NCBI RefSeq assembly: GCF_904846055.1
Contig: NZ_CAJGYV010000001.1
Coordinates: forward strand, 372,001-436,000
Reading direction: 5' to 3'
Origin: Psychrobacter ciconiae
GTDB taxonomy: Bacteria; Pseudomonadota; Gammaproteobacteria; Pseudomonadales; Moraxellaceae
Length of the DNA stretch: 64,000 bases
Shown: positions 1-8,046 of the stretch, piece after piece
Numbering within the stretch: position 1 is the first letter of the stretch
How the letters are laid out: each line of letters begins with the position of its first letter
The notes under the pieces: model-generated
Told to the model about the DNA's origin: nothing
What the model saw: only the letters and a program-made list of their open reading frames with translations
Databases searched by the model: none
Made by a program: the position numbers and the translations under genes

Positions 1-1406
1 AAAGGGTCAGTTAAAGCGGGTTCTAATATGATGCGCTGACCTTGCAAAAACAGCGTTAAGCGAACGTCATAGGCATCTGTTCTTGGCGTGGCATAGGCTG
101 ACTTTTGCGAACGCTGCCTTGATGCTCTACCGCTACTATGCAGCTTGGTAATGGCGCTCAAAGCGTTTCCCGCCGTGTCACCTTTCATGGTGTGACCGTT
201 AAAGAATTGCCCCGCTTCATCAGTTGACCATGACGCGTTGATAATCTCACCATTAACAAACTTATCTAAAATCGGCTCGATGGTTGCATCATCAAAAACC
301 GCTTTAGGATTGATAGGCTTTGGCGTGGTGCTAAGGTATTCTCTGAGTTCAGCGCCTTTCAATGCGCCTTTATCGAGTTCCCAAACGTCCAAGTCCTCTA
401 AATATTGCTCATACTCTTGGCGCTCATGCTGCTCTATCTTAAAGTGGGTCAGGTTCATGGCTTGAGTTTTGCCGCTACCGCTTGCGCCCTCCGTGATTAA
501 GATAAGGCTTGCCGGCATGAAGCCACGACCAAAGGGCGCATCAATAAAACGCTGCCCCATGTGTGCCAGTGCTGCCAAAACGCATTGCCCCGCCATTGCA
601 AGCGGTACTTGAGCATAATAAGCCACCCATTCAATGACACGCCGTAGCAGCCCATTAAAGGCGTGAATAGGGTAATCAGTGGGTTTGCTTGGGTCGTTGG
701 CTAAAGGTTCGGGGTCTGCCCAGCCTGTCGCTTGCAGCTCTACTATGTCAGCCTCATTTTGAATGTCATCAAAGGTATTGCCACCATCAAGCATGGTCAC
801 AATATCAGCTACGGTTATCCAAGCTTGAGCGTTCACCCCTGCCAATAGCTTTTTGGTTTTGTGATCGTCAAGTGTCATTGGCACGATAACGCGGCGCTCA
901 TTGCCCCAATGCTCAATAGCAGCTTTAAACTGGTGACGGTTGCGCTTTAATGGGCTGACAATGATAGTCTGCTTTAAGTGCGCCGTGTGGCTGTAATACT
1001 CAAGCGCATAATCTAGGTCATCAAAAGCGATCACATCGCTACTGGGGTCGTTCTCACCAATGATGATTGCGGCGTGGTCTGCATAGGTAATGACGGTAGG
1101 CAGTTGATTGCTGTTTGGCTGATAGAACGCCGCGCCTATCATTTCATCATGCTTATCAGTCAAGGCAAGCGCAATGCTGCCCTGTGTTTGCACGATATTG
1201 CCCTTATCCTCACCATTCGGTATAGTAATAGGGCGGGTGATTGCTAGCAGTCGTTCAGGCTCAAGTAAGCCATCAGCTTTTAGCAACAATGCGTCATCTG
1301 CCAGCGCTTGCCGTGTCGCTGGCTTGGAATTTGTAAGCACATCAAAAAAGCTCATGCCGCCATCATGGGCTTTTTTTTCGTCTGTGGTTTGTGCTGTAGT
1401 AGTCAT
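1..1406 (-). CDS. DUF3987-type mobile-element protein, C-terminus beyond window
   Basis: Reading leftward from an ATG at 1406, one uninterrupted frame of about 468 codons runs off the left edge. It carries a P-loop-like stretch (GASGSGKTQ) near residue 305, followed by a segment typical of DUF3987/YfjI-like proteins of prophages and integrative elements, which are thought to be helicase- or primase-associated. The first 180 residues are not recognised. The ATG overlaps the stop of the upstream small gene as ATGA, so translation is probably coupled. It lies in the same direction as the AlpA regulator and the integrase, which supports element membership. The family call is by eye; the exact role in element replication is inference. 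Confidence 0.75.
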   Translation of the reverse strand, partial: MTTTAQTTDEKKAHDGGMSFFDVLTNSKPATRQALADDALLLKADGLLEPERLLAITRPITIPNGEDKGNIVQTQGSIALALTDKHDEMIGAAFYQPNSNQLPTVITYADHAAIIIGENDPSSDVIAFDDLDYALEYYSHTAHLKQTIIVSPLKRNRHQFKAAIEHWGNERRVIVPMTLDDHKTKKLLAGVNAQAWITVADIVTMLDGGNTFDDIQNEADIVELQATGWADPEPLANDPSKPTDYPIHAFNGLLRRVIEWVAYYAQVPLAMAGQCVLAALAHMGQRFIDAPFGRGFMPASLILITEGASGSGKTQAMNLTHFKIEQHERQEYEQYLEDLDVWELDKGALKGAELREYLSTTPKPINPKAVFDDATIEPILDKFVNGEIINASWSTDEAGQFFNGHTMKGDTAGNALSAITKLHSSGRASRQRSQKSAYATPRTDAYDVRLTLFLQGQRIILEPALTDP

Positions 1407-1588
1407 TTCGCGCCCCCTACTTTCTGCATTGACCATGCGGGCTGACACGCTGCTACAGTGCCAACCGTGAGTAGTCCTACTAATAATAAAGCTAGTGGGG
1501 TGAATGATTTTAGATAGGTGGTTTTGCGCTTATTGTATGCGCTGTGAGTCGCTTGAGCGCCGCCTTTGATAGTCTTATAGTCAGTCAT
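1403..1588 (-). CDS. small membrane-anchored or lipoprotein-like element protein
   Basis: A 61-residue protein with one hydrophobic stretch around residues 29-47 (PLALLLVGLLTVGTVAAC) ending in a Cys, so either a single membrane anchor or an imperfect lipobox. It sits between the AlpA gene (2-bp gap) and the DUF3987 gene (4-bp ATGA overlap). This tight packing is the main reason to believe it is translated. No family recognised; function unknown. Confidence 0.55.
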   Translation of the reverse strand: MTDYKTIKGGAQATHSAYNKRKTTYLKSFTPLALLLVGLLTVGTVAACQPAWSMQKVGGAK

Positions 1589-1590
1589 GG

Positions 1591-1821
1591 CTACACCTTA
1601 TCATCATTAGCGGCGCTTTGGGCTTCAAGCCATGCAATAACATCAGCATTTCGCCACGCGGTGATACCGTTGGTGATTTTCCGAGGCGCTGGGAATTGAC
1701 CAGTTTTTACAAACTTCCAAAGGCTGGCTCGTCCGAACGGTAGCAGCGGAAGTATGTCTTTGGCACGTGATAGGCCTTGCGGCGGTAGGATATAAGTTGT
1801 GTCGATATTTTTATCGGTCAT
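1591..1821 (-). CDS. AlpA-family phage regulatory protein
   Basis: A 76-residue protein with the AlpA/MerR-like helix-turn-helix layout: GLSRAKDILPLLPFGRASLWKF at residues 16-37, then the wing with FPAPRKI and an ITAWRNADVIAWLEAQ tail. AlpA proteins of P4-like and CP4-57-like elements act as excision or transcription activators near the integrase. It is the first gene of a leftward set of three. The 690 bp upstream carry several palindromes that could be its targets (inference). Family call confident from the characteristic W-R-x-x-D-V-x-x-W-L motif. Confidence 0.88.
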   Translation of the reverse strand: MTDKNIDTTYILPPQGLSRAKDILPLLPFGRASLWKFVKTGQFPAPRKITNGITAWRNADVIAWLEAQSAANDDKV

Positions 1822-2058
1822 GAGATTTTCTCTCTTAATATATTAATTAGTTAAACGTAAATCACAAAAAAAAGGTGCAAAAAACCTATCCCGCCTCGAT
1901 GGGGTTGAGGCAGAATATAAGTAAACTAATAATTTTTGTAAGCGGCTGAACGCTATAATTTATATAGGTTTGCGACTTTTAAGAGAGGATGTACAGAGTA
2001 CACGCTAGACTAGATAGGCTTGTTTATGAGTTATAAAATAGCTAATATGCTATTTAGC

Positions 2059-2078
2059 ATTTTAACTTAAGTTAAAAT
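2059..2078. promoter_or_regulatory. perfect 20-bp palindrome, operator-like
   Basis: The half-site ATTTTAACTT is followed directly by its reverse complement with no spacer. It lies about 240 bp upstream of the alpA start inside the integrative element. Palindromes of this kind are often repressor or excisionase sites; the binding protein is unknown. Confidence 0.4.
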
Positions 2079-2192
2079 TAGTCCTGTATGCCCAGCAAAG
2101 CAAAAGCCTGATATATCTCTCTCTTATGTTTGGTTGATTACGTCATGGTTTTATCTCCTTGTTTTGTTGGTTCCTATCAAAATAGGTGGGCG

Positions 2193-2233
2193 GTAAGTCG
2201 CTGTTTAAGTTTGGCGACTAGGTAGCGACTTAC
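2193..2233. repeat. 10-bp inverted repeat, possible hairpin
   Basis: GTAAGTCGCT at 2193-2202 pairs perfectly with AGCGACTTAC at 2224-2233 around a 21-nt loop, and the loop contains another GCGACT copy. There is no T-run on either side, so it is not an obvious terminator. It could be a protein site or an RNA structure downstream of the integrase gene. Confidence 0.4.
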
Positions 2234-2514
2234 TCGCTCCACTCTATTTCATATCTTTAATTATCAAATCCCTTTCATCGCTCTATAAGAGAATATAAAA
2301 GGTCAACAGCTTGGGTTAGCATTGATTCATTAGTCTAGCACAGACCAAAGCAGATTTTTTATTGAAAACGATTGAAGTAATAGTAAAGAATTGAGTCAAT
2401 AGAGATAATGCTTTATACCGCAAAGGCTTTCGCCGAAAACAACCAACGCTGAATTTTTCTCACTTGCGTTTTTGTGCGACAAACATTGACGCAACTTAAC
2501 TAAAAATCCAATTC

Positions 2515-3789
2515 TCAATCGCCTATTACTGACTGCTTTTTCAATTCATCAATATAATCAGCCCATTTTCGCATCATGTCGCGGCGCTCCTCGATAAACT
2601 CCCATCTGTCATACGCCGTTCCGTTTGGGTCTTTGGTGATGTGACCTAACGCCATCTCGATAACATCAAGATTTTGCTTTAACTTATGCCTGAGCATCGT
2701 TCTAGCTGATGCTCTAAAGCCGTGGGCACAATGCTTGCCTTGATAACCGATAAGCTTTAACGCCTCGTTGGCGGCGTTCTCGTTGAGAATGTCGTGTTTG
2801 GTAGCAGTGTCACTATAAAAAACGTAATCGGTATGACCTGTGATTTTATGCTGCTCTTTTAGTATCTCTACAGCTTGGCGCGGCAAGGGCACAATCATAT
2901 CTTTAACCATACGTAGCTTGCTTGCGCCATGACCTTTCATCGGCTTTAGGTCAATTTGAGCATTCACTAAATCAACGTCACGCCATGCCAGCCGCCGCAA
3001 ATCGCCATTGCGGATAAATAACAAAGATAGCAGTTTAAGAGAGTTGAAAACGCTGTCATGAATGCGACCTTTGAGCATGTCAATATCGCGCATCAGTTGC
3101 CCAAACTCATTGGGCGTAGTAATTGACGGTCGATTGCCGTACTTATAGCCATCAAGCATAGGCTTGACCAACCTTGCGGGGTCGGCTTTGGCATAACCGT
3201 GAATAATGGCGTAATTAAATATGTCACTGGCAATCACAGCGCAGCGGTCGGCTTTATCGGTTGGGGTGCCATCGTCTTTTAAGGAATTGGCTTGAATGTC
3301 TTTTAAAACATCAAGCATTTGCAGCGGCTCAATATCACCTATCGGCGTATCACCAAGATATGAGCATAGCAGCGCGTAACGACCTTGCTTACGCTTTAGC
3401 GTGGTGGCTTTTTGCTTATTTTGCAGTTGCTCGAAATGTTGCCAAGCCATCTTTTCAAAAGTGCTGGCAAGTGATTTGTGTTCGGCTTTGAGTTGCTGCT
3501 CACGGTGGGCTTTGGGGTCAATGCCTTGCTGTAATAGCTGCTCATACTCAAGGCGCGTGGCAGTCGCTTGAGCAAGCGTAACGGCAGGATAACTGCCAAG
3601 TGATAGCTTATGCTTGGTTTTTAATACTGGGTGAGTATAGCGATAAAGCCAAAGCTTCGCGCCAGCGCTATTCACACGCAAAAACAGCTTTGGGTGTCCG
3701 GCTACCTTGCAAAGTATTTCACCTTTTGATGGCGGCGTGATGGTTTTGATGGTTCTATCGGACTTTATGGTGATGGCTTTGGTGGTCAT
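2515..3789 (-). CDS. tyrosine-type integrase of a tRNA-integrating element
   Basis: A 424-residue site-specific recombinase that would integrate and excise the element to the left. It has the N-terminal DUF4102-like arm-binding domain of P4-type integrases (about residues 20-100), a SAM-like core-binding domain, and the C-terminal catalytic domain with all key residues visible: R260 (in FIRNGDLRRL), H356 and R359 (AHGFRAS), H383 (LGH) and nucleophile Y393 (TAYDR). Length is normal for the family, so the gene looks intact. It points away from the proposed attachment site, which lies about 195 bp upstream of its start. No strong ribosome site is visible before the ATG. Confidence 0.95.
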   Translation of the reverse strand: MTTKAITIKSDRTIKTITPPSKGEILCKVAGHPKLFLRVNSAGAKLWLYRYTHPVLKTKHKLSLGSYPAVTLAQATATRLEYEQLLQQGIDPKAHREQQLKAEHKSLASTFEKMAWQHFEQLQNKQKATTLKRKQGRYALLCSYLGDTPIGDIEPLQMLDVLKDIQANSLKDDGTPTDKADRCAVIASDIFNYAIIHGYAKADPARLVKPMLDGYKYGNRPSITTPNEFGQLMRDIDMLKGRIHDSVFNSLKLLSLLFIRNGDLRRLAWRDVDLVNAQIDLKPMKGHGASKLRMVKDMIVPLPRQAVEILKEQHKITGHTDYVFYSDTATKHDILNENAANEALKLIGYQGKHCAHGFRASARTMLRHKLKQNLDVIEMALGHITKDPNGTAYDRWEFIEERRDMMRKWADYIDELKKQSVIGD

Positions 3790-3795
3790 GTTGGC

Positions 3796-3831
3796 GTGTA
3801 CTTTTACCGTATCGTGTACGCCGCAGTGTAC
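3796..3831. repeat. three GTGTAC repeats upstream of integrase
   Basis: Identical hexamers GTGTAC occur at 3796-3801, 3814-3819 and 3826-3831, just before the integrase ATG (spacing 18 and 12 bp). A related GTACA-GA-GTACAC sequence lies upstream of alpA. They may be sites for AlpA, for integrase arm binding, or for autoregulation. Function is inference. Confidence 0.45.
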
Positions 3832-3982
3832 ACCATAATACTAGCTTGCCCTATACTTTTTTAGACTTATTTAGACAATAGATAGATAGTGATTTAGCTT
3901 GATACCTTGATAATAAAGGCTTATATTAGAATAATTAGATTGTTACGGATTGTTATAGACTTAAAGGGTAAAATTGAATGGT

Positions 3983-4003
3983 TCCGACCACTGGTACCAA
4001 TAC
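3983..4003 (+). other. probable attachment site: tRNA 3'-end remnant
   Basis: The stretch TCCGACCACTGGTACCA at 3983-3999 has the layout of a tRNA 3' end: T-stem strand CCGAC, acceptor strand CACTGGT, discriminator A and CCA. No tRNA body precedes it; the upstream DNA is AT-rich and unrelated. A strong terminator follows within 6 bp, as expected downstream of a real tRNA gene. Together with the neighbouring integrase this suggests the element inserted into a tRNA gene (perhaps Leu-like), with the complete tRNA left of the window. The exact core length cannot be set without the other end. Confidence 0.6.
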
Positions 4004-4004
4004 C

Positions 4005-4041
4005 AAAACCCTTATAAGTTAACACTTATAAGGGTTTTTTA
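4005..4041 (+). terminator. rho-independent terminator after the att/tRNA remnant
   Basis: A perfect 12-bp stem, AACCCTTATAAG (4007-4018) and CTTATAAGGGTT (4025-4036), with a 6-nt loop TTAACA is followed by a T-run. It probably is the original terminator of the tRNA gene used for integration, now downstream of the remnant. Confidence 0.85.
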
Positions 4042-4054
4042 TTGACTATAAAAT

Positions 4055-5128
4055 ATGAATTTATCTAACTTGCCTGCACCCACTTTCGACTTCCAAATCA
4101 AATTTCTAAAATATATTCAATGGCTGCTGGAGTCGGGCTCTTATACATCAACTTATAAATTTGCGCTATTAATGTCACTGGTGAATGTCGCGATAGAGTC
4201 GGAAGCTTACGGCAATAGCACCTTATTCATCAGCTATGAAGCACTTGCTGAGCAGTTTATCAAACTGTATTGGGACCAAGCGTTGCCCTACATCCATGAT
4301 CAAGATGCTAACAGCGATAGCCTTGGTATTCTTTATCAAAACTTAGGCAGTCAAGCCATAGTTATCACTAGTATTTCAGCTTTGCAGAGTAAACAAGCCA
4401 ACATCAATAAAGCAAAAATGAATCATGCTAATGATTGGACTAAAATGCGTAAAACTATCGCGCAAACCATTCATAAAAACCCCGCCAAGTTTTTGCAATC
4501 GCCTGAAAATGTTGAGCGTACCTTTTTATATCACTATGACGAAAAAAATAAAAATGGCATTACGCTCAATTGCGGTATTGCCTATTGTTTGGCACATTTT
4601 AGCAATATTATTTTTAAGTTGTGCCAACAGTATTGGACGGAGTTTGTTCGCAACAACAAGCGTAACCAACATCTATTTAATCAAAACACTGATTTGCAAG
4701 GATTCTTATTTAAGCAATCTCGGCAAAATCTAGCCAGTCTGGTGCCGATGTTGATTGATATCCAAGACTGCAAATGCTTTTATTGTGCCAAGCCGTTAAA
4801 AAAAGATATGGAAGTGGATCATTTTATTCCGTGGTCAAAATACCCAAACGATACGGCGCATAATTTTGTGTTGGCGGATCGCGGCTGTAATAACGCCAAG
4901 CGTGATTATCTGGCAGACATTCCCTTTTATGAGCGCTGGCAATTCAGAAATCAAACTTATCATCAGGACATTACAAGTTTTGCTATCGAAAAAGGCTTTA
5001 CTGCTCATTTAGCGACGTCCGAAAAAATCGGCAAGTGGGCTTATAATCTAGCCAAAGAAAATCAGGATTTGGTTTGGCAGCCGCCAAAAAACTTTAAGGT
5101 GATTGAGACTACTTTAGACGTATTTTAG
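4055..5128 (+). CDS. HNH endonuclease domain protein
   Basis: A 357-residue protein. The C-terminal third is an HNH nuclease of the zinc-finger type: C241 and C244 (CFYC), then VDHFIPW (D255, H256), AHN (N270) and GCNNAKRDYL (C278, N280, K282). The N-terminal 230 residues are largely helical and not recognised. It starts 52 bp after the proposed integration boundary, just beyond the terminator, so it is chromosomal or part of an older island. HNH proteins of this build occur in restriction and other defence settings, but no methylase or partner lies beside it. Nuclease domain confident; biological role unknown. Confidence 0.8.
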   Translation: MNLSNLPAPTFDFQIKFLKYIQWLLESGSYTSTYKFALLMSLVNVAIESEAYGNSTLFISYEALAEQFIKLYWDQALPYIHDQDANSDSLGILYQNLGSQAIVITSISALQSKQANINKAKMNHANDWTKMRKTIAQTIHKNPAKFLQSPENVERTFLYHYDEKNKNGITLNCGIAYCLAHFSNIIFKLCQQYWTEFVRNNKRNQHLFNQNTDLQGFLFKQSRQNLASLVPMLIDIQDCKCFYCAKPLKKDMEVDHFIPWSKYPNDTAHNFVLADRGCNNAKRDYLADIPFYERWQFRNQTYHQDITSFAIEKGFTAHLATSEKIGKWAYNLAKENQDLVWQPPKNFKVIETTLDVF

Positions 5129-5212
5129 ATAAATAATCAGGTTAAATTAACAAGCTTTTTTATTGCAAAATTTCCCTCTAATATCTTGCAAAACTAAGCT
5201 AAAATAGCAGCC

Positions 5213-6334
5213 ATGACTGCCTTTACTCCTTTGCAAAATGAACAAGATAGCGCATCGAGTGCCCCGCGAAAAATCATTCATTTAGACATGGATGCGTTTT
5301 ATGCCAGCGTTGAGCAGCGCGACTTTCCGGAGCTTCGCGGCAAGCCGTTAGTCGTCGGTGGTGATCCAAACGGTCGCGGCGTGGTGGCGGCGGCAAGCTA
5401 TGAGGTTCGCAAGTTTGGGGTTCGCTCGGCGATGTCTTGTTTTGAAGCCAAAAAACGTTGCCCTGAGGCGCTATTTGTCCGTCCGCGATTTGAGGTTTAT
5501 CGTCAAGTCAGCCTTGAAATCCGTTCCATTATGCTCAGTCTTACCCCCATCGTTGAGCCGTTATCGCTTGATGAAGCCTACCTTGATGTGACGGGGCTTG
5601 ACTGTCATCAAGGCTCGGCAACGCTGATGGCAAACTGGCTTCGGGCGCAAATTTTGCAAGAAACGGGGCTGACCGCTTCGGCAGGGGTGTCGTTTAATAA
5701 AATGCTTGCTAAAATCGCCTCCGATTTAAATAAGCCCAACGGCACGGCAGTGATTACCCCAAGCGAGGCTGAGGCGTTTATCAGTCAGCTTGCTATTGAG
5801 CGCTTTCATGGGATTGGTCGGGCAACGGCAAAGCGCTTGCATGAGCTTGGCGTCAGTACCGGCGCAGATTTGCGCCGAATCCCTGTTGCCACGCTCGTTC
5901 ATGAGTTTGGCAAACGCGGTCAGTTTTATCATGACATTGCCAATGGTTACGACCATCGTCCGGTCAAAGCCAAACGGCAGCACAAGTCGGTCGGTTCGGA
6001 AACAACGTTTAGTGACAATTTAGGAAATACCCCGCAAGACAATGCCGCGCTGAAAGCTCATATTTATGAACAAAATGCCGATGCCTTTTATCAATTAGAA
6101 CAAAAAAAGCTGATTGCCTTTACCATCACGTTAAAAATCAAATTTGCCGATTTTACCCAATTAACGCGAGCGCATACGTTATCCTCCCCTTTTGATTCAG
6201 CACAGTCCGCGCATTATTGGTTGGATAAGCTATTTTTGGATGTTCCGCGCGATAAGGCAATTCGACTGGTGGGTGTGACTTATTCAAGCTTAGTTCCCGC
6301 CGATTATCAGCCGCCGCAATTGGATTTATTTTAA
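5213..6334 (+). CDS. dinB: DNA polymerase IV (Y-family translesion polymerase)
   Basis: A 373-residue Y-family polymerase that bypasses DNA lesions and extends misaligned primers, usually under SOS control. The catalytic motif IIHLDMDAFYASVE is at residues 21-34 (D25 and D27 region) and SLDEAYLDV supplies the second acidic pair near residue 120. Helix-hairpin-helix and little-finger regions follow. The C-terminus PPQLDLF is a beta-clamp-binding peptide (QLxLF type). No convincing LexA box was seen upstream, as expected for Moraxellaceae, whose SOS control differs from E. coli. Single gene. Confidence 0.97.
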   Translation: MTAFTPLQNEQDSASSAPRKIIHLDMDAFYASVEQRDFPELRGKPLVVGGDPNGRGVVAAASYEVRKFGVRSAMSCFEAKKRCPEALFVRPRFEVYRQVSLEIRSIMLSLTPIVEPLSLDEAYLDVTGLDCHQGSATLMANWLRAQILQETGLTASAGVSFNKMLAKIASDLNKPNGTAVITPSEAEAFISQLAIERFHGIGRATAKRLHELGVSTGADLRRIPVATLVHEFGKRGQFYHDIANGYDHRPVKAKRQHKSVGSETTFSDNLGNTPQDNAALKAHIYEQNADAFYQLEQKKLIAFTITLKIKFADFTQLTRAHTLSSPFDSAQSAHYWLDKLFLDVPRDKAIRLVGVTYSSLVPADYQPPQLDLF

Positions 6335-6572
6335 GGCTTGGTTTTTATTTCCTATCGAAAATACTTAGGCTATTTTATAGTTAATTTGAAATTTAAAAAC
6401 GTTTTAAATATAGCCAACCATCCATAAAAGTTATACAGCGATACTGGGATGAATTTTTTGTAGCCTCTGTGAGCAGCGCGAACAGCAAGCAAAAAAAATT
6501 TATACCAGTTGAGCGTCTTTGAGAATTGTCTTTCTTTTATTTTGAATTAACTATGACCAAAACGTCCGCTTT

Positions 6573-7838
6573 ATGTTGCCAATTTCTGCTAAACTAGCGG
6601 CAAAATTATTAATGAACGATTTACCCTTTATGACCGCTTGCAACAACGATACCGCCGAATCAAACGCCCAAAAATCAATACCAACATCTGCGCCTGAGCC
6701 TTATTTAAGCGTTGACGATTATGATTACCACTTGCCCGAATCATTGATTGCGCGCTACCCGCTTGAGTCGCGATCAGCGTCAAAGCTGCTTTACGTTGCC
6801 GCAGCGGGCGAGCTTGCCGGTCAACCGCAGGATTTTAGCTTTCAGCAGTTGCCAAGTTTGCTCAATTCTGGCGATTTAATCGTGTTTAATGACACCAAAG
6901 TGATGAAAGCGCGCTTGTTTGGGCAAAAAGACACGGGCGGCAAAATTGAAGTTTTGGTTGAGCGTATTATTGAGGACGCAAGCCAGCTTACTGATGCCAA
7001 TATTGCAATTCCAAACGAGTTTTCCCACCTTGCCCTTTGTCACGTTAAAGCCAGTAAAGCGCCGAAACTTGGGCAAAAACTTGAGATTTCTGGCGGTGAA
7101 ATGCAAGCGGTAATGGTTGGTCGCCAAGAAAATTTGTTTATTTTGGCATTCAAAGCGCCGATTTTGCCCGATTTAGAGCGCTTTGGTGAATTGCCAATCC
7201 CGCCTTATTTTGAGCGTCACGCTGATGATGTGGATAATGAGCGCTATCAAACCGTTTTTCATGACCCATCCAAACTGGCAAGTGTTGCCGCACCCACGGC
7301 AAGCCTACATTTTGACGATAACGTATTGCAAGCGCTTAAAGATAAAGGCATTCAGACAGCTTTTGTGACGCTCCATGTTGGTGCAGGGACGTTTGCTCCG
7401 GTCAAAACGGACAATTTGCTTGAGCACACCATGCATAGCGAATTTGCCCAATTGCCGCAAGAAACTGCCGATTTAATTAACCAAACTCATGCCAATGGCG
7501 GTCGCGTGATTGCCGTTGGTACGACCGTGACCCGAGTTTTGGAATCTGCCTTTCAAAAAACGGCAATCGATGGCGCGCCGCTTTCTGCTTGGTCGGGCGA
7601 TACTGATATTTTTATTTACCCCGGTTTTCGCTTTGGGGTCATTGACAAGTTATTGACCAATTTTCATTTGCCCAAATCAACCTTACTGATGCTCGTATCT
7701 GCGTTCTCTGGCAAAAAGGTCATTGAAAGCGCCTATCAGCACGCCATTACGCAGAATTATCGCTTTTTTAGCTATGGCGATGCGATGCTGCTCGATAGAG
7801 CCGTTGTTGAGGCAAATAATGGCTTAAATCTTGATTAG
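6573..7838 (+). CDS. queA: S-adenosylmethionine:tRNA ribosyltransferase-isomerase
   Basis: Queuosine synthesis: transfers and isomerises the ribosyl group of AdoMet onto preQ1 in tRNA to give epoxyqueuosine. The family core begins at VDDYDYHLPESLIARYPL (about residue 46) and includes FNDTKVMKARLFG, LHVGAGTFAPV and the C-terminal FHLPKSTLLMLVSAFSG. The frame extends about 45 residues upstream of where QueA normally starts. In-frame ATGs at 6573, 6612 and 6630 are all possible and none has a good ribosome site, so the N-terminus is uncertain. Monocistronic. Confidence 0.96.
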   Translation: MLPISAKLAAKLLMNDLPFMTACNNDTAESNAQKSIPTSAPEPYLSVDDYDYHLPESLIARYPLESRSASKLLYVAAAGELAGQPQDFSFQQLPSLLNSGDLIVFNDTKVMKARLFGQKDTGGKIEVLVERIIEDASQLTDANIAIPNEFSHLALCHVKASKAPKLGQKLEISGGEMQAVMVGRQENLFILAFKAPILPDLERFGELPIPPYFERHADDVDNERYQTVFHDPSKLASVAAPTASLHFDDNVLQALKDKGIQTAFVTLHVGAGTFAPVKTDNLLEHTMHSEFAQLPQETADLINQTHANGGRVIAVGTTVTRVLESAFQKTAIDGAPLSAWSGDTDIFIYPGFRFGVIDKLLTNFHLPKSTLLMLVSAFSGKKVIESAYQHAITQNYRFFSYGDAMLLDRAVVEANNGLNLD

Positions 7839-8046
7839 CTAGTAGGGTTTACCAGCCCGTAATTTTACTGCCAGCCTTCCTTGTTAATACAAAAATATAA
7901 TCGTGAAATAAACTGGTAAACTTAAGTAGTTTTTGTTATAACTGCATAGTAAACAATATTGCATGATTTTACCGGTGGCTTTAAAGATTAAGCCATTTTC
8001 GGTTAGCAAATACTTAACGATTCAACTCGTGAATAAAGGGCTAGAT

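Larger units (their letters stand above)
1822..2514. other. AlpA-integrase intergenic control region without a gene
   Basis: No ORF of believable length was found on either strand. The region holds a perfect 20-bp palindrome at 2059-2078 (ATTTTAACTT and its complement), a 10-bp perfect inverted repeat at 2193-2202/2224-2233 (GTAAGTCGCT), and a GTACA-GA-GTACAC motif near 1990-2003 that resembles the GTGTAC repeats upstream of the integrase. A ribosome-site-like AGGAGATAAAACCATG on the minus strand near 2146 opens only two codons. The region is probably regulatory (promoter of alpA, possible excision or repressor sites). Confidence 0.5.
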
